64,000 nt of DNA, from positions 49,717-113,716 of the forward strand of contig JAKSBV010000203.1 in NCBI GenBank assembly GCA_022360955.1. Direction: 5' to 3'. This document shows, one piece after another, positions 18,083 to 28,291 of the stretch (its first letter is position 1; every line of letters begins with the position of its first letter). Both the position numbers and the translations under genes were made by a program. Under the pieces are notes generated by a model. The model saw nothing but the letters and a program-made list of their open reading frames with translations. It searched no databases and had not been told where the DNA came from. Source of the DNA: Bacillota bacterium (lineage in GTDB: Bacteria; Bacillota; Clostridia; SK-Y3).

Positions 18083-19043
18083 GGTCATCAAAACGGGGAT
18101 TCATATTGGCATTCTCCCCCATATCGATGGGGATGGGGATTGTATAGGGTCTTCTTTTGCCCTCTTGCTGGCACTAAAAAAATTGGGGAAGAACGCAAAA
18201 GTGGTAGTGGAGGAGGATATCCCTCCGGTGTATTCATTTTTGCCGGGGCAATATACAAAGTCGGACGAATTATCGGCCGAAGATACATTTGATATGATTA
18301 TCTGTTTGGACAGTGGAGACGAAGGGCGGATTAAAGACCGTTTGCATCTATTGCACAACAGCAAAGTAACGGTTAATATTGATCATCATATTACCAACAC
18401 AAAGTTTGCGCAGCATAATTATGTAGATCCCGACTCGGCGGCGACCGGTGAGATTATTTACGATCTTATCCGTTTGCTCGGGATAGAAATAGACCGGGAA
18501 ATTGCGGCCAATCTTTATGTAGCGATTGCAACGGATACGGGAGGCTTTAGATATAGCAACACAACCTCCAGAACCCATCATATTGTCGCAAATCTTTTAC
18601 AGGCCGATATTGATATAGCAAGCATTAATCGAAAGGTATTTGAAACCGTTACATTGTCCAAGCTGAAGCTGCTGTCCGATGCGGCCAATCGCATAGAATT
18701 ATATGGGGCCGGAAAGATTGCCTTCATTGCGTTAACCCGCGAATTTATTAAAGAAGCGGGCGCCAATGATGACGATACCGATGGATTGGCTTCCCTTCCA
18801 AGAACGGTAGAAGGCGTTGAAGTGGGCATATTGCTTACCGAAAAGGAGCCTCAGAAAATAAAAGTGAGCTTCCGCTCAAATGAATATGTTGATGTATCCG
18901 AAATTGCCGCTCTTTTTGGCGGAGGAGGGCATATGAGGGCGAGCGGATGTACTTTGAAGACGGATATGAAGACGGCAAAGGCAAAGGTGTTGGAAGCAGT
19001 AAAAGATAGTATGCGGCCGACAACATGCAGCATACATTCATAG
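18060..19043 (+). CDS. nrnA: DHH/DHHA1 phosphoesterase, NrnA-like (oligoribonuclease / pAp phosphatase)
   Basis: This 327-residue, two-domain enzyme has the DHH motifs HIDGDGDCIGSS, ICLDSGD and NIDHHITNTKF and a C-terminal DHHA1 domain with FGGGGHMRASGC. Family members degrade nanoRNAs and dephosphorylate pAp, and some cleave pGpG or c-di-AMP; the substrate here is not settled by sequence. pGpG removal would be relevant because c-di-GMP signalling genes occur later in this window. ATG 18060 lies within the end of rbfA, behind AAGGGGAAG. Position between rbfA and truB is typical for Firmicutes. Confidence 0.92.
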   Translation: MTLEKIGEVIKTGIHIGILPHIDGDGDCIGSSFALLLALKKLGKNAKVVVEEDIPPVYSFLPGQYTKSDELSAEDTFDMIICLDSGDEGRIKDRLHLLHNSKVTVNIDHHITNTKFAQHNYVDPDSAATGEIIYDLIRLLGIEIDREIAANLYVAIATDTGGFRYSNTTSRTHHIVANLLQADIDIASINRKVFETVTLSKLKLLSDAANRIELYGAGKIAFIALTREFIKEAGANDDDTDGLASLPRTVEGVEVGILLTEKEPQKIKVSFRSNEYVDVSEIAALFGGGGHMRASGCTLKTDMKTAKAKVLEAVKDSMRPTTCSIHS

Positions 19044-19180
19044 AGAACAAAATGTTTCAAAAAGATAAAAAGGTTAAGGGTTTAAAAAACAAGGAGAAGC
19101 CGCACTGATATTTTCATATTTTTTACGGCGCTAAAGTGATATTCTTCATTGTTATTGCAAAAACAAAGGATTGTGAAAAA

Positions 19181-20089
19181 ATGGACGGGATTATAAATAT
19201 TCTTAAGCCCAGTGGTATGACCTCCCATGATGTGGTAAGTTTTGTCCGCAGGTGTATGCAGATGAAAAAAGTTGGACATACCGGTACTTTGGACCCTCAG
19301 GCAGTAGGGGTGTTGCCCGTATGTATCGGGAAAGCTACTAAGGCGGCAGCGTTCTTGACGGATAAGGATAAAGTATACAGGGCAGAGTTAAAATGGGGGA
19401 TTACAACCGATACGCAAGATAGTTATGGCGTTATTACAAGCGAGAAGAAAGTAAATATTTCCGAAGAAATAATAAAGAAAGTCATTTTAAGTTTCCAAGG
19501 GAGAATTGAACAGATTCCTCCCATGTACTCGGCAGTTAAAATCAAGGGCCAAAAACTATATGAATTGGCCAGACAAGGGATAGAGATCAAGCGAGAACCA
19601 AGAAAGGTTCTCATTTATAAAATAAACATCCGGGATATCGATTTTGAAGAGCACACCGTGCTGATGGATGTAAAATGTGGCAAAGGTACATATATCAGAA
19701 CATTATGCCATGATATCGGTAAAAAACTGGGCTGCGGTGCCCACATGTCTTTTTTATTGAGGACCCAAAGCGGTGTTTTTACGCTGGATCAGGCAGTAAC
19801 TGTTGAAAAGCTTGAACAGTATTGCAAAGAAGCGAGGGTTGGTCAATTATTGATTCCTGTAGACAAGGTGTTTTCACATTTGCCCTTTGTGATTGTCAAT
19901 AGGGAAGGGGAAAGAAAAGTTATTCACGGGAATCCGGTTGAAGTTCAATTTCTGAAAGAAAAAATGCATTTAATAAAAGACGAAACCTATAGAGTGTATA
20001 ATGAGCAGGGCGTTTTTTTATGTCTTTCCCGGGCAATAAAAAAGGGGAATAATGAATTTTATCTCAAAATGGAGAAGAGCTTTTATTAA
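19181..20089 (+). CDS. truB: tRNA pseudouridine(55) synthase
   Basis: This 302-residue enzyme makes pseudouridine 55 in the tRNA T-loop. The active-site region GHTGTLDPQAVGVLPVCIGKATK contains the catalytic aspartate, and IPPMYSAVKIKGQKLYELAR and KCGKGTYIRTLCHDIG are also present. ATG 19181 is chosen over an upstream in-frame start because the family begins with MDGIINILKPSGMTSHD and AAAGGA lies upstream. It precedes ribF, the common pairing. Confidence 0.95.
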   Translation: MDGIINILKPSGMTSHDVVSFVRRCMQMKKVGHTGTLDPQAVGVLPVCIGKATKAAAFLTDKDKVYRAELKWGITTDTQDSYGVITSEKKVNISEEIIKKVILSFQGRIEQIPPMYSAVKIKGQKLYELARQGIEIKREPRKVLIYKINIRDIDFEEHTVLMDVKCGKGTYIRTLCHDIGKKLGCGAHMSFLLRTQSGVFTLDQAVTVEKLEQYCKEARVGQLLIPVDKVFSHLPFVIVNREGERKVIHGNPVEVQFLKEKMHLIKDETYRVYNEQGVFLCLSRAIKKGNNEFYLKMEKSFY

Positions 20090-20139
20090 AGATATGGATA
20101 TCGCATTGTAAACCAAACCAGTACATTGAGGTGGAATAC

Positions 20140-21096
20140 ATGGAGAGTATTTTTCCGAAGGATAAAAACAAAATAGATACATCAAAGGGAACAGGTGTTG
20201 CTTTAGGCAATTTTGACGGCCTGCATCGGGGGCATATGGCGTTAATTCACAAAGTCATAGCCATGAGCAAAGACAAAGGTTTAAAATCGATGGTATGTAC
20301 GTTCAGCAATCATCCTGAAAATGTCATAAAGGGAAAGGTTATAACCCCCCTTATCATGTCTAATGAAATGAAAAAAAAGACACTGCAAAAGTCTGAGTTG
20401 GATTATTTATATTTCGAGAATTTTGACGAACGTTTGATGAAGATGAGTGCCGAAGATTTTGTTAAACACATATTGGTGCAAAGCTTTAACGTAAAGCTTG
20501 CGGTAGTGGGATTTCACTATCATTTTGGTTACAAAGGAACCGGCGATGCGGAATCATTGAAAGTGTTAGGTAAAAAGTACGGTTTTGAAGTCCAGGTTGT
20601 GGACCCGGTAAAGCTGGAAGGTACAATTGTGAGCAGTACGATGATCCGAAAGCTCATCGGTATGGGCGATATGCAAAAAGCATCGCTGTTTATGGGGCGT
20701 GCCTATGCCGTTGGAGGAAAAGTGGTAAAAGGCAAAAAACTTGGGCGGGAGATAGGATTTCCGACGATGAATCTGATTGCGGAAGATGTGATGCTTCTTC
20801 CGTCAAACGGAGTATATCTTACCGAGACGGTGATAAACAATCGTTGTTATCATAGTATTACCAATGTCGGCAGAAATCCGACGGTCGGAGATAAAGAAAC
20901 GCGGATAGAGACCCATGTATTAAACTTCCGGGAAGACTCATACGATCAAGAGGTAGAAGTGCGGTTTATAAAAAAGATGCGGGATGAGAAAAAATTTGCC
21001 GATGTTCAGGAACTGGCAAGGCAAATTTCATTAGACGTGCAGTATGCCAATGAATATTTTGGGAAAAGTATTTACAATAGCACTAATATATGCTAA
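20140..21096 (+). CDS. ribF: Bifunctional riboflavin kinase/FAD synthetase
   Basis: This 318-residue enzyme makes FMN and then FAD from riboflavin. The N-terminal adenylyltransferase domain has ALGNFDGLHRGHMALI, a nucleotidyltransferase HxGH site, and SSTMIRKLI; the C-terminal flavokinase domain has GRAYAVGGKVVKGKKLGREIGFPTMNL-type sequence and the TNVGRNPTVGD loop. ATG 20140 follows GAGGTGG by about 6 bases; a GTG at 20131 is within that site. Usual neighbours truB and rpsO flank it. Confidence 0.95.
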   Translation: MESIFPKDKNKIDTSKGTGVALGNFDGLHRGHMALIHKVIAMSKDKGLKSMVCTFSNHPENVIKGKVITPLIMSNEMKKKTLQKSELDYLYFENFDERLMKMSAEDFVKHILVQSFNVKLAVVGFHYHFGYKGTGDAESLKVLGKKYGFEVQVVDPVKLEGTIVSSTMIRKLIGMGDMQKASLFMGRAYAVGGKVVKGKKLGREIGFPTMNLIAEDVMLLPSNGVYLTETVINNRCYHSITNVGRNPTVGDKETRIETHVLNFREDSYDQEVEVRFIKKMRDEKKFADVQELARQISLDVQYANEYFGKSIYNSTNIC

Positions 21097-21244
21097 AATA
21101 CAAAGTGGTATTGTCGACCTGAAGCCAGGATATAGGATTCACCGACCTTTTTCTTAGCTGCAGGCGATTTTATATGAACGGAGCGAAAAAAGCTGTATTC
21201 ATGCAGGTTTTTGCGTTCTTTACAATTAAGGAGGTGAAGTTGTA

Positions 21245-21508
21245 ATGTTGAAAGATAAGAAACAGTCCATTATTGACACATATAAGCTTCATGAGAATGA
21301 TACCGGTTCTCCGGAGGTTCAGATTGCTTTGTTGACGGAACAAATTAACCATTTAAACGAGCATCTTAAGATTCATAGTAAAGACCATCATTCAAGAAGA
21401 GGTCTTTTGAAAATGGTTGGTCGGCGCAGGGGTCTGTTGAATTACTTAATCAAAAACGATATTGAAAGGTATCGTACGATTATTGGTAAACTAAAATTAA
21501 GGAAGTAA
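21245..21508 (+). CDS. rpsO: 30S ribosomal protein S15
   Basis: This 87-residue primary 16S rRNA-binding protein has [19 protein letters not shown], the basic [23 protein letters not shown] core and [12 protein letters not shown] at the end. AAGGAGGTGA lies just upstream. The 148-base leader after ribF could hold an S15-binding control site, which is known in other bacteria, but I could not recognise a specific one. A terminator follows. Confidence 0.98.
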   Translation: MLKDKKQSIIDTYKLHENDTGSPEVQIALLTEQINHLNEHLKIHSKDHHSRRGLLKMVGRRRGLLNYLIKNDIERYRTIIGKLKLRK

Positions 21509-21513
21509 AGATA

Positions 21514-21545
21514 ATGGGCGGTGTTTACCGCTCATTTATTTAGGT
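21514..21545 (+). terminator. Terminator after rpsO
   Basis: ATGGGCGGT pairs with ACCGCTCAT (one G-T pair) around a 4-base loop, followed by TTATTTAGGTT. Confidence 0.75.
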
Positions 21546-21885
21546 TATTTTATACGGTAACATGGGGCCAAGACCCGAAAGGGCTTAAATCCCTTAAGAT
21601 TTTACCGTTATAAAAAGTTTGGCGCAAGAGATGCGGATAAACAAATATAATAAATAACCTGGAGTAGGTATATAATAGTATATTATATGCGTTTATGTAG
21701 CTATTAGTGATTAGCCATTAGATCTGGATTTTATGTATGATGCCGGGTGGTGTACGTACGAGGAAATGTCAAGATACATAGAGTATGGATCTAAGTGCTA
21801 AAGACTAGTAGCTGCAAAACAAAACTATTATCGCTATGGTTTTGGAAGAAAAACATATTCGATACAACAAATAGGAGGTAATGTA
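21546..21885 (+). other. Long pnp leader with stems and short repeats
   Basis: The leader contains ACGGTAA/TTACCGT enclosing a small AAGGG-CCCTT hairpin that ends AGATTTTA, a form also seen upstream of ylxR and of the ketosynthase gene. After it, AAAAAGTTTGGCGCAA is close to AAAAAGTTTAGCGCAA at 49979-49994. Heptamer-like units (AGTGATT, AGCCATT, AGATCTG) lie near 21706-21731. In other bacteria pnp leaders control PNPase level; I see no further assignable signal and no gene. Confidence 0.5.
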
Positions 21886-23988
21886 ATGCAGAAGACATTT
21901 AGTATGGATTTAGCCGGCAGACCATTAATTGTAGAGACGGGAAAGCTGGCCCAATTAGCAAACGGCACAGCTTTAGTACGTTATGGAGAGACTGTGGTTT
22001 TAGTAACAGCAACTGCGTCCGATAAACCTAGAGAAGGTATAGATTTTTTTCCGTTAAGTGTGGATTACCAGGAGAGGCTGTATGCGGTAGGAAAAATTCC
22101 CGGAGGTTTTTTGAAAAGAGAAGGCAAGCCCACGGAGAATGCAATATTGACTTCCAGAATGATTGACCGGCCTTTTCGTCCCCTTTTCCCGAAAGATTTT
22201 AGAAATGATGTTTCTATTGTAGCGAATGTGCTTTCGGTAGAGCAGGATAATTCGCCGGAAATTGCTTCAATGATTGGTACGGCCATTGCACTTGCTGTTT
22301 CCGATATTCCCTTTAATGGGCCTGCAGCCGGTATTTCGGTCGGATTGGTAGGGGAACAATTGGTGATTAATCCTACGGCGAAACAAAGAGAGGAAAGCGT
22401 ATTGGAATTAACCGTAGCAGGCACTAAGGAAAAAGTTGTGATGATTGAGGCGGGTGCCGATGAAGTTGCTGAAGATATGATGCTGGAAGCCATTATGTTT
22501 GGGCACGAGGCCATTCGTAAAATATGTTTATTTATTGACGATATTGTAAAGGAAGTAGGAAGACCAAAGTCTGAATACGAATCTTTTGAAGTGGACGAAG
22601 ACTTATATAACGATATTAAAGCGTATGCCCTGGAGAAAGTTCAGAAGGCACTTGATACGGATGATAAAAAGGTAAGAGAAGAAAATCTCAGAGTAGTCTA
22701 TGCGGATGTATTTGAACACTTTGAGGAAAAGTATCCTGAAGGGGAGAAGGCATTTGAAGAGGCCCTTTACAAGCTTCAAAAGTTTATTGTGAGAAGATGG
22801 ATATTGGATGAAGGCAAACGGTCCGACGGAAGAGGAATGAACGACATAAGACCGCTTGAGGCAGAAGTCGGTTTATTGCCCAGAACCCATGGCTCCGGGT
22901 TATTTGCCAGAGGACAAACCCAGGTACTGACCATCGCAACCCTGGGTGCGTTAGGCGATGTTCAAATGCTGGACGGGTTGGATGAAGAGGAAAGCAAACG
23001 ATATATGCACCATTATAATTTTCCTTCCTTTAGTGTTGGAGAAACAAGACCGTCTAGAGGTCCCGGGAGAAGAGAAATCGGTCACGGTGCTTTGGCGGAA
23101 AGATCCTTAGTGCCGGTGATGCCCAGTGAAGAAGAATTTCCCTATGCCATTCGATTGGTTTCGGAAGTGTTAAGTTCTAACGGGTCAACGTCACAGGGAA
23201 GTGTGTGCGGCAGTACTTTGGCTTTGATGGATGCAGGGGTGCCCATTAAGGCTGCGGTGGCAGGCATTTCTGTCGGTTTAGTGACCGAAGGGGACAGATT
23301 CATTACGATGACAGATATTCAGGGACTGGAAGACTTTTTTGGGGATATGGATTTCAAGGTAGCAGGTACCAAAGAGGGTATCACTGCGATACAAATGGAT
23401 ATCAAAGTTGACGGTCTTACCAAAGAAATCATTGAACAGGCGTTACAGCAGACAAGGGATGCGCGAATCCATATACTGGACGAGGTAATGCTCAAAGCCA
23501 TTGATAAGCCGAGGGAAGAATTGTCTGTTTATGCACCTAAAATTATTACGACTACAATAGATCCCGAAAAGATCAGAGATGTTATCGGGCCGGGCGGTAA
23601 AGTAATTCAAAAAATTATTGCTGATACGGGCGTAAAGATTGATATTGAAGACGATGGAAAAGTTTTCATTGCAACAACGGACCAGGCAGCAGGAGACAAG
23701 GCATTAAAGATCATTGAAGGTATTGCAAAAGAAATAGAAATAGGGGAAGTCTATTTAGGTAAAGTGGTGAGAATTATGAATTTTGGCGCCTTTGTAGAAT
23801 TCCTGCCCGGAAAAGAGGGCTTGGTGCACATTTCGAAGCTTGAAAGAAGCCGTGTGGCGAAAGTAGAAGATGTGGTGAGCGTAGGAGACGAAGTTTTGGT
23901 AAAAGTAATAGATATTGATAAGCAAGGACGTATTAATCTTTCAAGAAAAGATGCGCTGCCTCCGGAAGAAGGCGATTTGAAGAAATAG
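21886..23988 (+). CDS. pnp: Polyribonucleotide nucleotidyltransferase (PNPase)
   Basis: This 700-residue 3'-to-5' phosphorolytic exoribonuclease has two RNase PH domains (with [26 protein letters not shown] sequence near 65 and [22 protein letters not shown] near 385), a KH domain with [15 protein letters not shown], and a C-terminal S1 domain with [31 protein letters not shown] sequence. Length and order are normal. TAGGAGG lies just upstream of the ATG. A strong terminator follows. Confidence 0.98.
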   Translation: MQKTFSMDLAGRPLIVETGKLAQLANGTALVRYGETVVLVTATASDKPREGIDFFPLSVDYQERLYAVGKIPGGFLKREGKPTENAILTSRMIDRPFRPLFPKDFRNDVSIVANVLSVEQDNSPEIASMIGTAIALAVSDIPFNGPAAGISVGLVGEQLVINPTAKQREESVLELTVAGTKEKVVMIEAGADEVAEDMMLEAIMFGHEAIRKICLFIDDIVKEVGRPKSEYESFEVDEDLYNDIKAYALEKVQKALDTDDKKVREENLRVVYADVFEHFEEKYPEGEKAFEEALYKLQKFIVRRWILDEGKRSDGRGMNDIRPLEAEVGLLPRTHGSGLFARGQTQVLTIATLGALGDVQMLDGLDEEESKRYMHHYNFPSFSVGETRPSRGPGRREIGHGALAERSLVPVMPSEEEFPYAIRLVSEVLSSNGSTSQGSVCGSTLALMDAGVPIKAAVAGISVGLVTEGDRFITMTDIQGLEDFFGDMDFKVAGTKEGITAIQMDIKVDGLTKEIIEQALQQTRDARIHILDEVMLKAIDKPREELSVYAPKIITTTIDPEKIRDVIGPGGKVIQKIIADTGVKIDIEDDGKVFIATTDQAAGDKALKIIEGIAKEIEIGEVYLGKVVRIMNFGAFVEFLPGKEGLVHISKLERSRVAKVEDVVSVGDEVLVKVIDIDKQGRINLSRKDALPPEEGDLKK

Positions 23989-24010
23989 CGGTTTATAAAA
24001 GATTGTAAAA

Positions 24011-24046
24011 GGAACAGGACATGGCTTCCTGTTCCTTATGTTTTTA
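24011..24046 (+). terminator. Terminator after pnp
   Basis: GGAACAGGA pairs with TCCTGTTCC, with a T-rich tail (TTATGTTTTT). Confidence 0.85.
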
Positions 24047-24085
24047 TGCAAAATATTATTTCCTAAGATTTGATAAATATGTCAG

Positions 24086-24114
24086 TTGCATATTAGAAAA
24101 ATATATCTTATACT
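24086..24114 (+). promoter_or_regulatory. Sigma-A type promoter for the M16 peptidase gene
   Basis: TTGCAT, a 17-base spacer and TATACT, located between the pnp terminator and the peptidase gene. Confidence 0.55.
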
Positions 24115-24229
24115 ATAAAATAAAAGCAAAAAATAATGAAAATCATAAAAGGCATTCATTAATCGATTTAAAATAATCATGGTGTTTTAAGTTTTTCATT
24201 TTTCATTGTAAATGGAATGGGGAGGCTTT

Positions 24230-25489
24230 ATGTATAAATCAAAAACATTGAAAAACGGTCTTAGAATCGTAACAGAATATATCCCCTATGTACGTTCGGT
24301 CTCATTGGGGTTCTGGGTATATAACGGTTCCAGAAACGAAGACAAGGACAACAATGGCATATCACACTTTATTGAACATATGCTGTTTAAAGGAACTGAA
24401 AACAGAACGGCTAAAGATATTGCAGAAAGTATTGACAGTATCGGCGGACAGCTTAATGCCTTTACGGCCAAAGAGTATACATGTTATTATACCAAAACAC
24501 TGGATACACACTTGGACCTTGGGATTGACGTATTATCCGACATGCTTTTTCATTCTAAAATAGACCAGAAAGATATTGATGTAGAACGAAAGGTAATCCT
24601 TGAAGAGATTAATATGTATGAAGATTCCCCGGAAGAATTGGTACATGACATTCTTTCGGAAACCGTATGGTCCGGAAACTCCTTGGGATATCCTATTCTA
24701 GGTACTAAGGAATCTTTAGACAAGATTAACAGGCCGGAAATCCTTCGGCATATGCAGCATTATTATACACCCCCGAATACGGTGATTGCGATTGCCGGGA
24801 ATTTTGAGTACGACGCAGTAGTGGCCCTGCTTGAAGAAAAATTTCAGAACTGGGAGGCAGGCAATCATCATCAGAGCGTATATACGAATACGGTATTCAA
24901 AAATGATATCGTTTTCCGTGCCAAAGATACGGAACAAACCCATATGTGCATTGGTTTCGAGGGTATAGAGCAGGGAGATGAAAATATTTATGATCTGCTT
25001 GTTGTCAATAGTATATTTGGCGGTGGAATGAGCTCAAGGCTGTTTCAAAAAATAAGAGAAGAGAAGGGACTTGCATACTCTATATATTCTTATCCGTCCT
25101 CTTATAAGCACGCAGGGTTGTTTACGATCTATGCAGGTATGAATCCTTCACAAATGGGTGAAGTTGTAAAACTGATTTCGGAAGAAATTCATCTACTCAA
25201 AAAAGATAAAATCGGGGACGAAGAGTTGAGAAAAGCCAAAGAACAGCTTAAAGGTAATTATATATTAGGGTTAGAGAGCACGAGCAGTAGAATGAACAGC
25301 ATAGGGAAATCGGAATTGCTGCTGCGAAAAATTAAGACCCCTGATGAGATTATCAATAGGATTAATGCCATTACCGTTGATTCCGCGGCTACGATGATCG
25401 ATAAAATATTTAACAATATTCAATTAAGTATATGTGTAGTCGGCACCATGGAAAAAGATATTGATCTGAAAAAGGTGATTTCTTTTTAA
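24230..25489 (+). CDS. M16 family zinc peptidase (YmxG/MlpA type)
   Basis: This 419-residue protein has the inverted zinc motif HFIEHMLFKG (HxxEH) near residues 45-54 and a downstream glutamate in ILEEINMYEDSPEE. The second half shows GGGMSSRLFQKIREEKGLAYSIYSY, the usual inactive partner-domain signature. Such single-chain M16B peptidases are often found after pnp in Firmicutes; the natural substrate is not established. ATG 24230 follows GGGGAGG; the longer frame from 24212 adds only MEWGGF. No signal peptide is visible. Confidence 0.92.
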   Translation: MYKSKTLKNGLRIVTEYIPYVRSVSLGFWVYNGSRNEDKDNNGISHFIEHMLFKGTENRTAKDIAESIDSIGGQLNAFTAKEYTCYYTKTLDTHLDLGIDVLSDMLFHSKIDQKDIDVERKVILEEINMYEDSPEELVHDILSETVWSGNSLGYPILGTKESLDKINRPEILRHMQHYYTPPNTVIAIAGNFEYDAVVALLEEKFQNWEAGNHHQSVYTNTVFKNDIVFRAKDTEQTHMCIGFEGIEQGDENIYDLLVVNSIFGGGMSSRLFQKIREEKGLAYSIYSYPSSYKHAGLFTIYAGMNPSQMGEVVKLISEEIHLLKKDKIGDEELRKAKEQLKGNYILGLESTSSRMNSIGKSELLLRKIKTPDEIINRINAITVDSAATMIDKIFNNIQLSICVVGTMEKDIDLKKVISF

Positions 25490-25595
25490 CCCTAAATGCC
25501 TTCTACCGAAACTCAAAAAACACGCAACATCTTTTAACGTTTGGTATGACCGGTGAAAACAGATCTTCACGATGTTTTCACTGTCTAAAGTAAAG

Positions 25596-25624
25596 GAGCA
25601 GCCTAATATAGGTTGCTTTTTTTA
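25596..25624 (+). terminator. Terminator after the M16 peptidase gene
   Basis: AGCAGCCT pairs with AGGTTGCT around AATAT and runs into seven T residues. Another small hairpin (GTGAAAAC/GTTTTCAC) lies upstream of it at about 25553-25581. Confidence 0.85.
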
Positions 25625-25690
25625 TCTTATTTTTATCTCCGTTCAGGCCGCTGCTTCCCACTTTTTTATTAATGTACAGGTTAAACATGC

Positions 25691-25717
25691 ACTATTAAGT
25701 TATTATATACATAAAAT
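25691..25717 (+). promoter_or_regulatory. Possible mother-cell (sigma-K/E type) promoter for dpaAB
   Basis: CATAAAAT at 25710-25717 fits the CATAnnnT -10 of sigma-E/sigma-K promoters, with an AC at 25691-25692 17 bases upstream, as in the sigma-K -35. In Bacillus subtilis the equivalent genes are expressed from sigma-K in the mother cell. Short motif, so the call is tentative. Confidence 0.4.
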
Positions 25718-25761
25718 GTAGTAAGCTTCAAAGGTGTCCTAAATTTCATGGAGGTGATTTT

Positions 25762-26637
25762 ATGAAAGACAATCGAAGCTTTGCTATTATTGGAGGAGAT
25801 TTGCGTCAAGTAAAAATGGCGAATGCATTGGCACAAGACGGCTATTGTGTTAAAATCATCGGTTTTAATGATATAGAGTTCCATAAAGACATCGGGATAA
25901 TGAACAATATTGGTGATGCTGTTAAAGATACCGATATTGTTGTCGCCCCTTTACCTTGCTCGCTGGATAATGAAACTGTAAATGCCCCGTTTTATCATTC
26001 GGATATTTATTTTAAAGATTTATTTAAGCAATTATCAAAAAACCACGTATTCCTTGGCGGAAAAATCAGCGACAAAGTTATGAAACTTGCTCAAGTGTAT
26101 AACATTTACCCTATAGACTACTTTAATCGAGAAGAATTGATCGTACTCAATACCATCCCGACTGCAGAAGGAGCCATACAAATTGCGATGGAAGAGCTGC
26201 CTATTACGTTACATAATAGCAGATGTCTTATCTTAGGCTTCGGAAGAATAGGGAAAATGCTTGCAAGCATGCTTGCCGGCATCGGTGCAAATGTGACAGT
26301 GGAAGCGAGGAAACATTCAGATCTGGCATGGATAAAAAGCTATGGCTATAAAGGTATTCAGCTTAATCAGTTGGCAGAGGTAATCGGTGATTATGACCTC
26401 ATTTTTAATACTGTTCCGAGTGTCATTCTAGATAAGGAATTATTATTGAGAATAAGGAAAGAATGTCTGGTCATTGATCTGGCCTCAAAGCCGGGTGGTG
26501 TTGATTTTGAGATGGCTAAAGATTTGGGGGTTAAAACCATATGGGCATTGTCTCTGCCGGGAAAGGTGGCTCCGAATACAGCGGGCGATATCATTAAGGA
26601 TACAATATTCAACATCATTGACGAGTTGGGGGTATAG
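25762..26637 (+). CDS. dpaA: Dipicolinate synthase subunit A
   Basis: This 291-residue NAD(P)-binding protein works with DpaB to make dipicolinic acid, the spore-core calcium chelator, from a lysine-pathway intermediate in the mother cell. The N-terminal part (FAIIGGDLRQVKMANALA) is DpaA-specific; the C-terminal Rossmann domain has LILGFGRIGKMLASMLAGIGA and ends in VIDLASKPGGVDF and LPGKVAPNTAGDII. GGAGGTGA precedes the ATG. dpaB starts 2 bases after its stop. Its presence indicates an endospore former. Confidence 0.95.
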   Translation: MKDNRSFAIIGGDLRQVKMANALAQDGYCVKIIGFNDIEFHKDIGIMNNIGDAVKDTDIVVAPLPCSLDNETVNAPFYHSDIYFKDLFKQLSKNHVFLGGKISDKVMKLAQVYNIYPIDYFNREELIVLNTIPTAEGAIQIAMEELPITLHNSRCLILGFGRIGKMLASMLAGIGANVTVEARKHSDLAWIKSYGYKGIQLNQLAEVIGDYDLIFNTVPSVILDKELLLRIRKECLVIDLASKPGGVDFEMAKDLGVKTIWALSLPGKVAPNTAGDIIKDTIFNIIDELGV

Positions 26638-26639
26638 AA

Positions 26640-27230
26640 ATGGATTTGAAAGGATTGAGAATAGGGTTTGCCGTAACCAGCTCTTTTTGCACACTGGAAA
26701 TGGTCATGCCGGAAGTCGCAAATCTTGTGGAAAAGGGAGCAGAAGTCCTTCCCATTATGTCGGAAAATGCACAAACGATAGATACAAGATTTGGTAAAGC
26801 AGAAGACTTTAGGCTGCAACTGGAGGAGATAACAGGAAATAAAATCATTGACAATATTTTTACTGCCGAACCTATTGGCCCCCAAAAAATGTTTGATATC
26901 CTGATTGTAGCGCCTTGCACAGGAAATACGCTGGGGAAGATAGCCAATGGTATTACAGATACCTGTGTTACCCTGGCGGTAAAAGCACATTTAAGGAACC
27001 AAAAGCCCGTAGTGATTGCTATTTCAACCAATGACGGTTTAGGGCTAAATGCCAAAAATTTGGGCGTATTGTTGAATACAAGAAATGTTTATTTTGTACC
27101 GTTTAGACAGGATAATCCTATCAAAAAAGAGAATTCTCTTGTAGCGAAAATGGACCTTATTATACCTGCTACCGAAAAAGCGCTAGACGGAAAACAGTAT
27201 CAACCGATGATATTGGGAACAAACGAATAA
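26640..27230 (+). CDS. dpaB: Dipicolinate synthase subunit B (flavoprotein)
   Basis: This 196-residue flavoprotein-fold subunit has GLRIGFAVTSSFCTLEMVMPE at its start, PTG-like turns and the APCTGNTLGKIANGITDTCV segment used for FMN binding in the family. It is coupled to dpaA (2-base gap, GGGGGT upstream). A GC-rich hairpin follows. Pathway and partner as for DpaA. Confidence 0.95.
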   Translation: MDLKGLRIGFAVTSSFCTLEMVMPEVANLVEKGAEVLPIMSENAQTIDTRFGKAEDFRLQLEEITGNKIIDNIFTAEPIGPQKMFDILIVAPCTGNTLGKIANGITDTCVTLAVKAHLRNQKPVVIAISTNDGLGLNAKNLGVLLNTRNVYFVPFRQDNPIKKENSLVAKMDLIIPATEKALDGKQYQPMILGTNE

Positions 27231-27231
27231 A

Positions 27232-27285
27232 GCAAGGGAACGGGGTTGTTGCTTCTTGATCAAAGCAACAGCCCCGTTCCCTTGC
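27232..27285 (+). terminator. GC-rich hairpin after dpaB, repeat family F copy 1
   Basis: GGGAACGGGGTTGTTGCTT pairs with AAGCAACAGCCCCGTTCCC. The long stem is shared with 30030-30088 and, as a half copy, 28292-28314. There is almost no T tail here, so it may be a repeat that also works as a transcript end. Confidence 0.7.
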
Positions 27286-27336
27286 CTTGCATTATGCTTG
27301 CCCGTTATCAAAAAAATGCAAATCTTAAAATGATCT

Positions 27337-27364
27337 TTGATTATATTCCGGTTTATGGTATAAT
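27337..27364 (+). promoter_or_regulatory. Promoter for the TPR membrane protein gene
   Basis: TTGATT, 16-base spacer, TATAAT with an extended -10 TG. Confidence 0.55.
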
Positions 27365-27456
27365 CAATGCTTGGGCTCGAGGCTTAATATAGGAAATGTT
27401 TGTGCAGAGAGTATAAGTAAGTTAAAGAAATAGGGAATACAAAAGGAGACTATAGG

Positions 27457-28182
27457 ATGCTGGTAAATCGTACTTATTTTATCATTACGACTTTTTTAAT
27501 GCTGATTGTGCTGTCAATACTGTTAAAAGATGTAATTACAGCGGGCATGATCACCTGGGTTGTTTCAGTAGCAGGTTATATCATTATCGGATACATACGC
27601 AATAAGAAAAGGTTAAGGTTACTGGAAGAAATGTGTGACCCGCAGGCCTTTATAGAAGCGACGGAAAGGCAGAGGAAGATCACAGGCAAGGACCGTAAAA
27701 TAAATGCATGTCTTGATGTTGACAGATCCGCAGGACTTATTTTAATGGGGAAATTTCAAGAAGCAAAAGAAGTGCTGTTATCAATTAATAAATCTTATTT
27801 ATCGAATATAAACGGAATATTACTTGCGTATACGATTAATTTAATGTCCTGCCTGTATGAACTTGGTGAAATTGATGAGGCAGAAGCGTTATTTGAGACA
27901 CAAGTGCCTCTATTGTCACCGGTGAATCGACCGCTGAGGCTTGCAATGAAAAGTCTTGCTGCGGATAGACTTTTCTTTTTGAACAGATATGAAGAAAGCA
28001 GGGAAAAGTTTCGGCAGCTGTTGGGAGAGAAAATAAATAAACGTGTGAGGTTAGGTATATTGTACAGATTGGCCCAAATAGATCAAAAGGCCGGTGATAT
28101 GAGATCTGCCGAGAAGAAGTTCAAGGAAGTAGCGGACAACGGCAATCAATTATGGATAGCAGCACAAGCGCAAAAACAGTAA
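27457..28182 (+). CDS. Membrane-anchored TPR-like protein, unknown function
   Basis: This 241-residue protein starts with two hydrophobic helices (about 6-24 and 30-48), followed by a basic turn (RNKKRLRLLEE) and a soluble domain with repeating helical pairs. ADRLFFLNRYEESREKFRQLLG and LYRLAQIDQKAGDMRSAEKKF fit tetratricopeptide-type repeats. I do not recognise a specific family. It has its own promoter and AAAGGAG RBS. Such proteins usually act as membrane scaffolds, but nothing here shows the partner. Confidence 0.75.
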   Translation: MLVNRTYFIITTFLMLIVLSILLKDVITAGMITWVVSVAGYIIIGYIRNKKRLRLLEEMCDPQAFIEATERQRKITGKDRKINACLDVDRSAGLILMGKFQEAKEVLLSINKSYLSNINGILLAYTINLMSCLYELGEIDEAEALFETQVPLLSPVNRPLRLAMKSLAADRLFFLNRYEESREKFRQLLGEKINKRVRLGILYRLAQIDQKAGDMRSAEKKFKEVADNGNQLWIAAQAQKQ

Positions 28183-28291
28183 GACCCTTTTTAAAATGAA
28201 ACATATCCTCCTGCAATATATGACGAATTTCGACACACGGTTTGTTGTATAATAATTTGTGGTCAATCAGGCAGATTGATTTTGCGACAAA

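Noticed and set aside
21097..21244. Known S15-binding leader structure before rpsO
   Set aside because: A control site is plausible in this place, but I could not match the sequence to a described S15 leader class.
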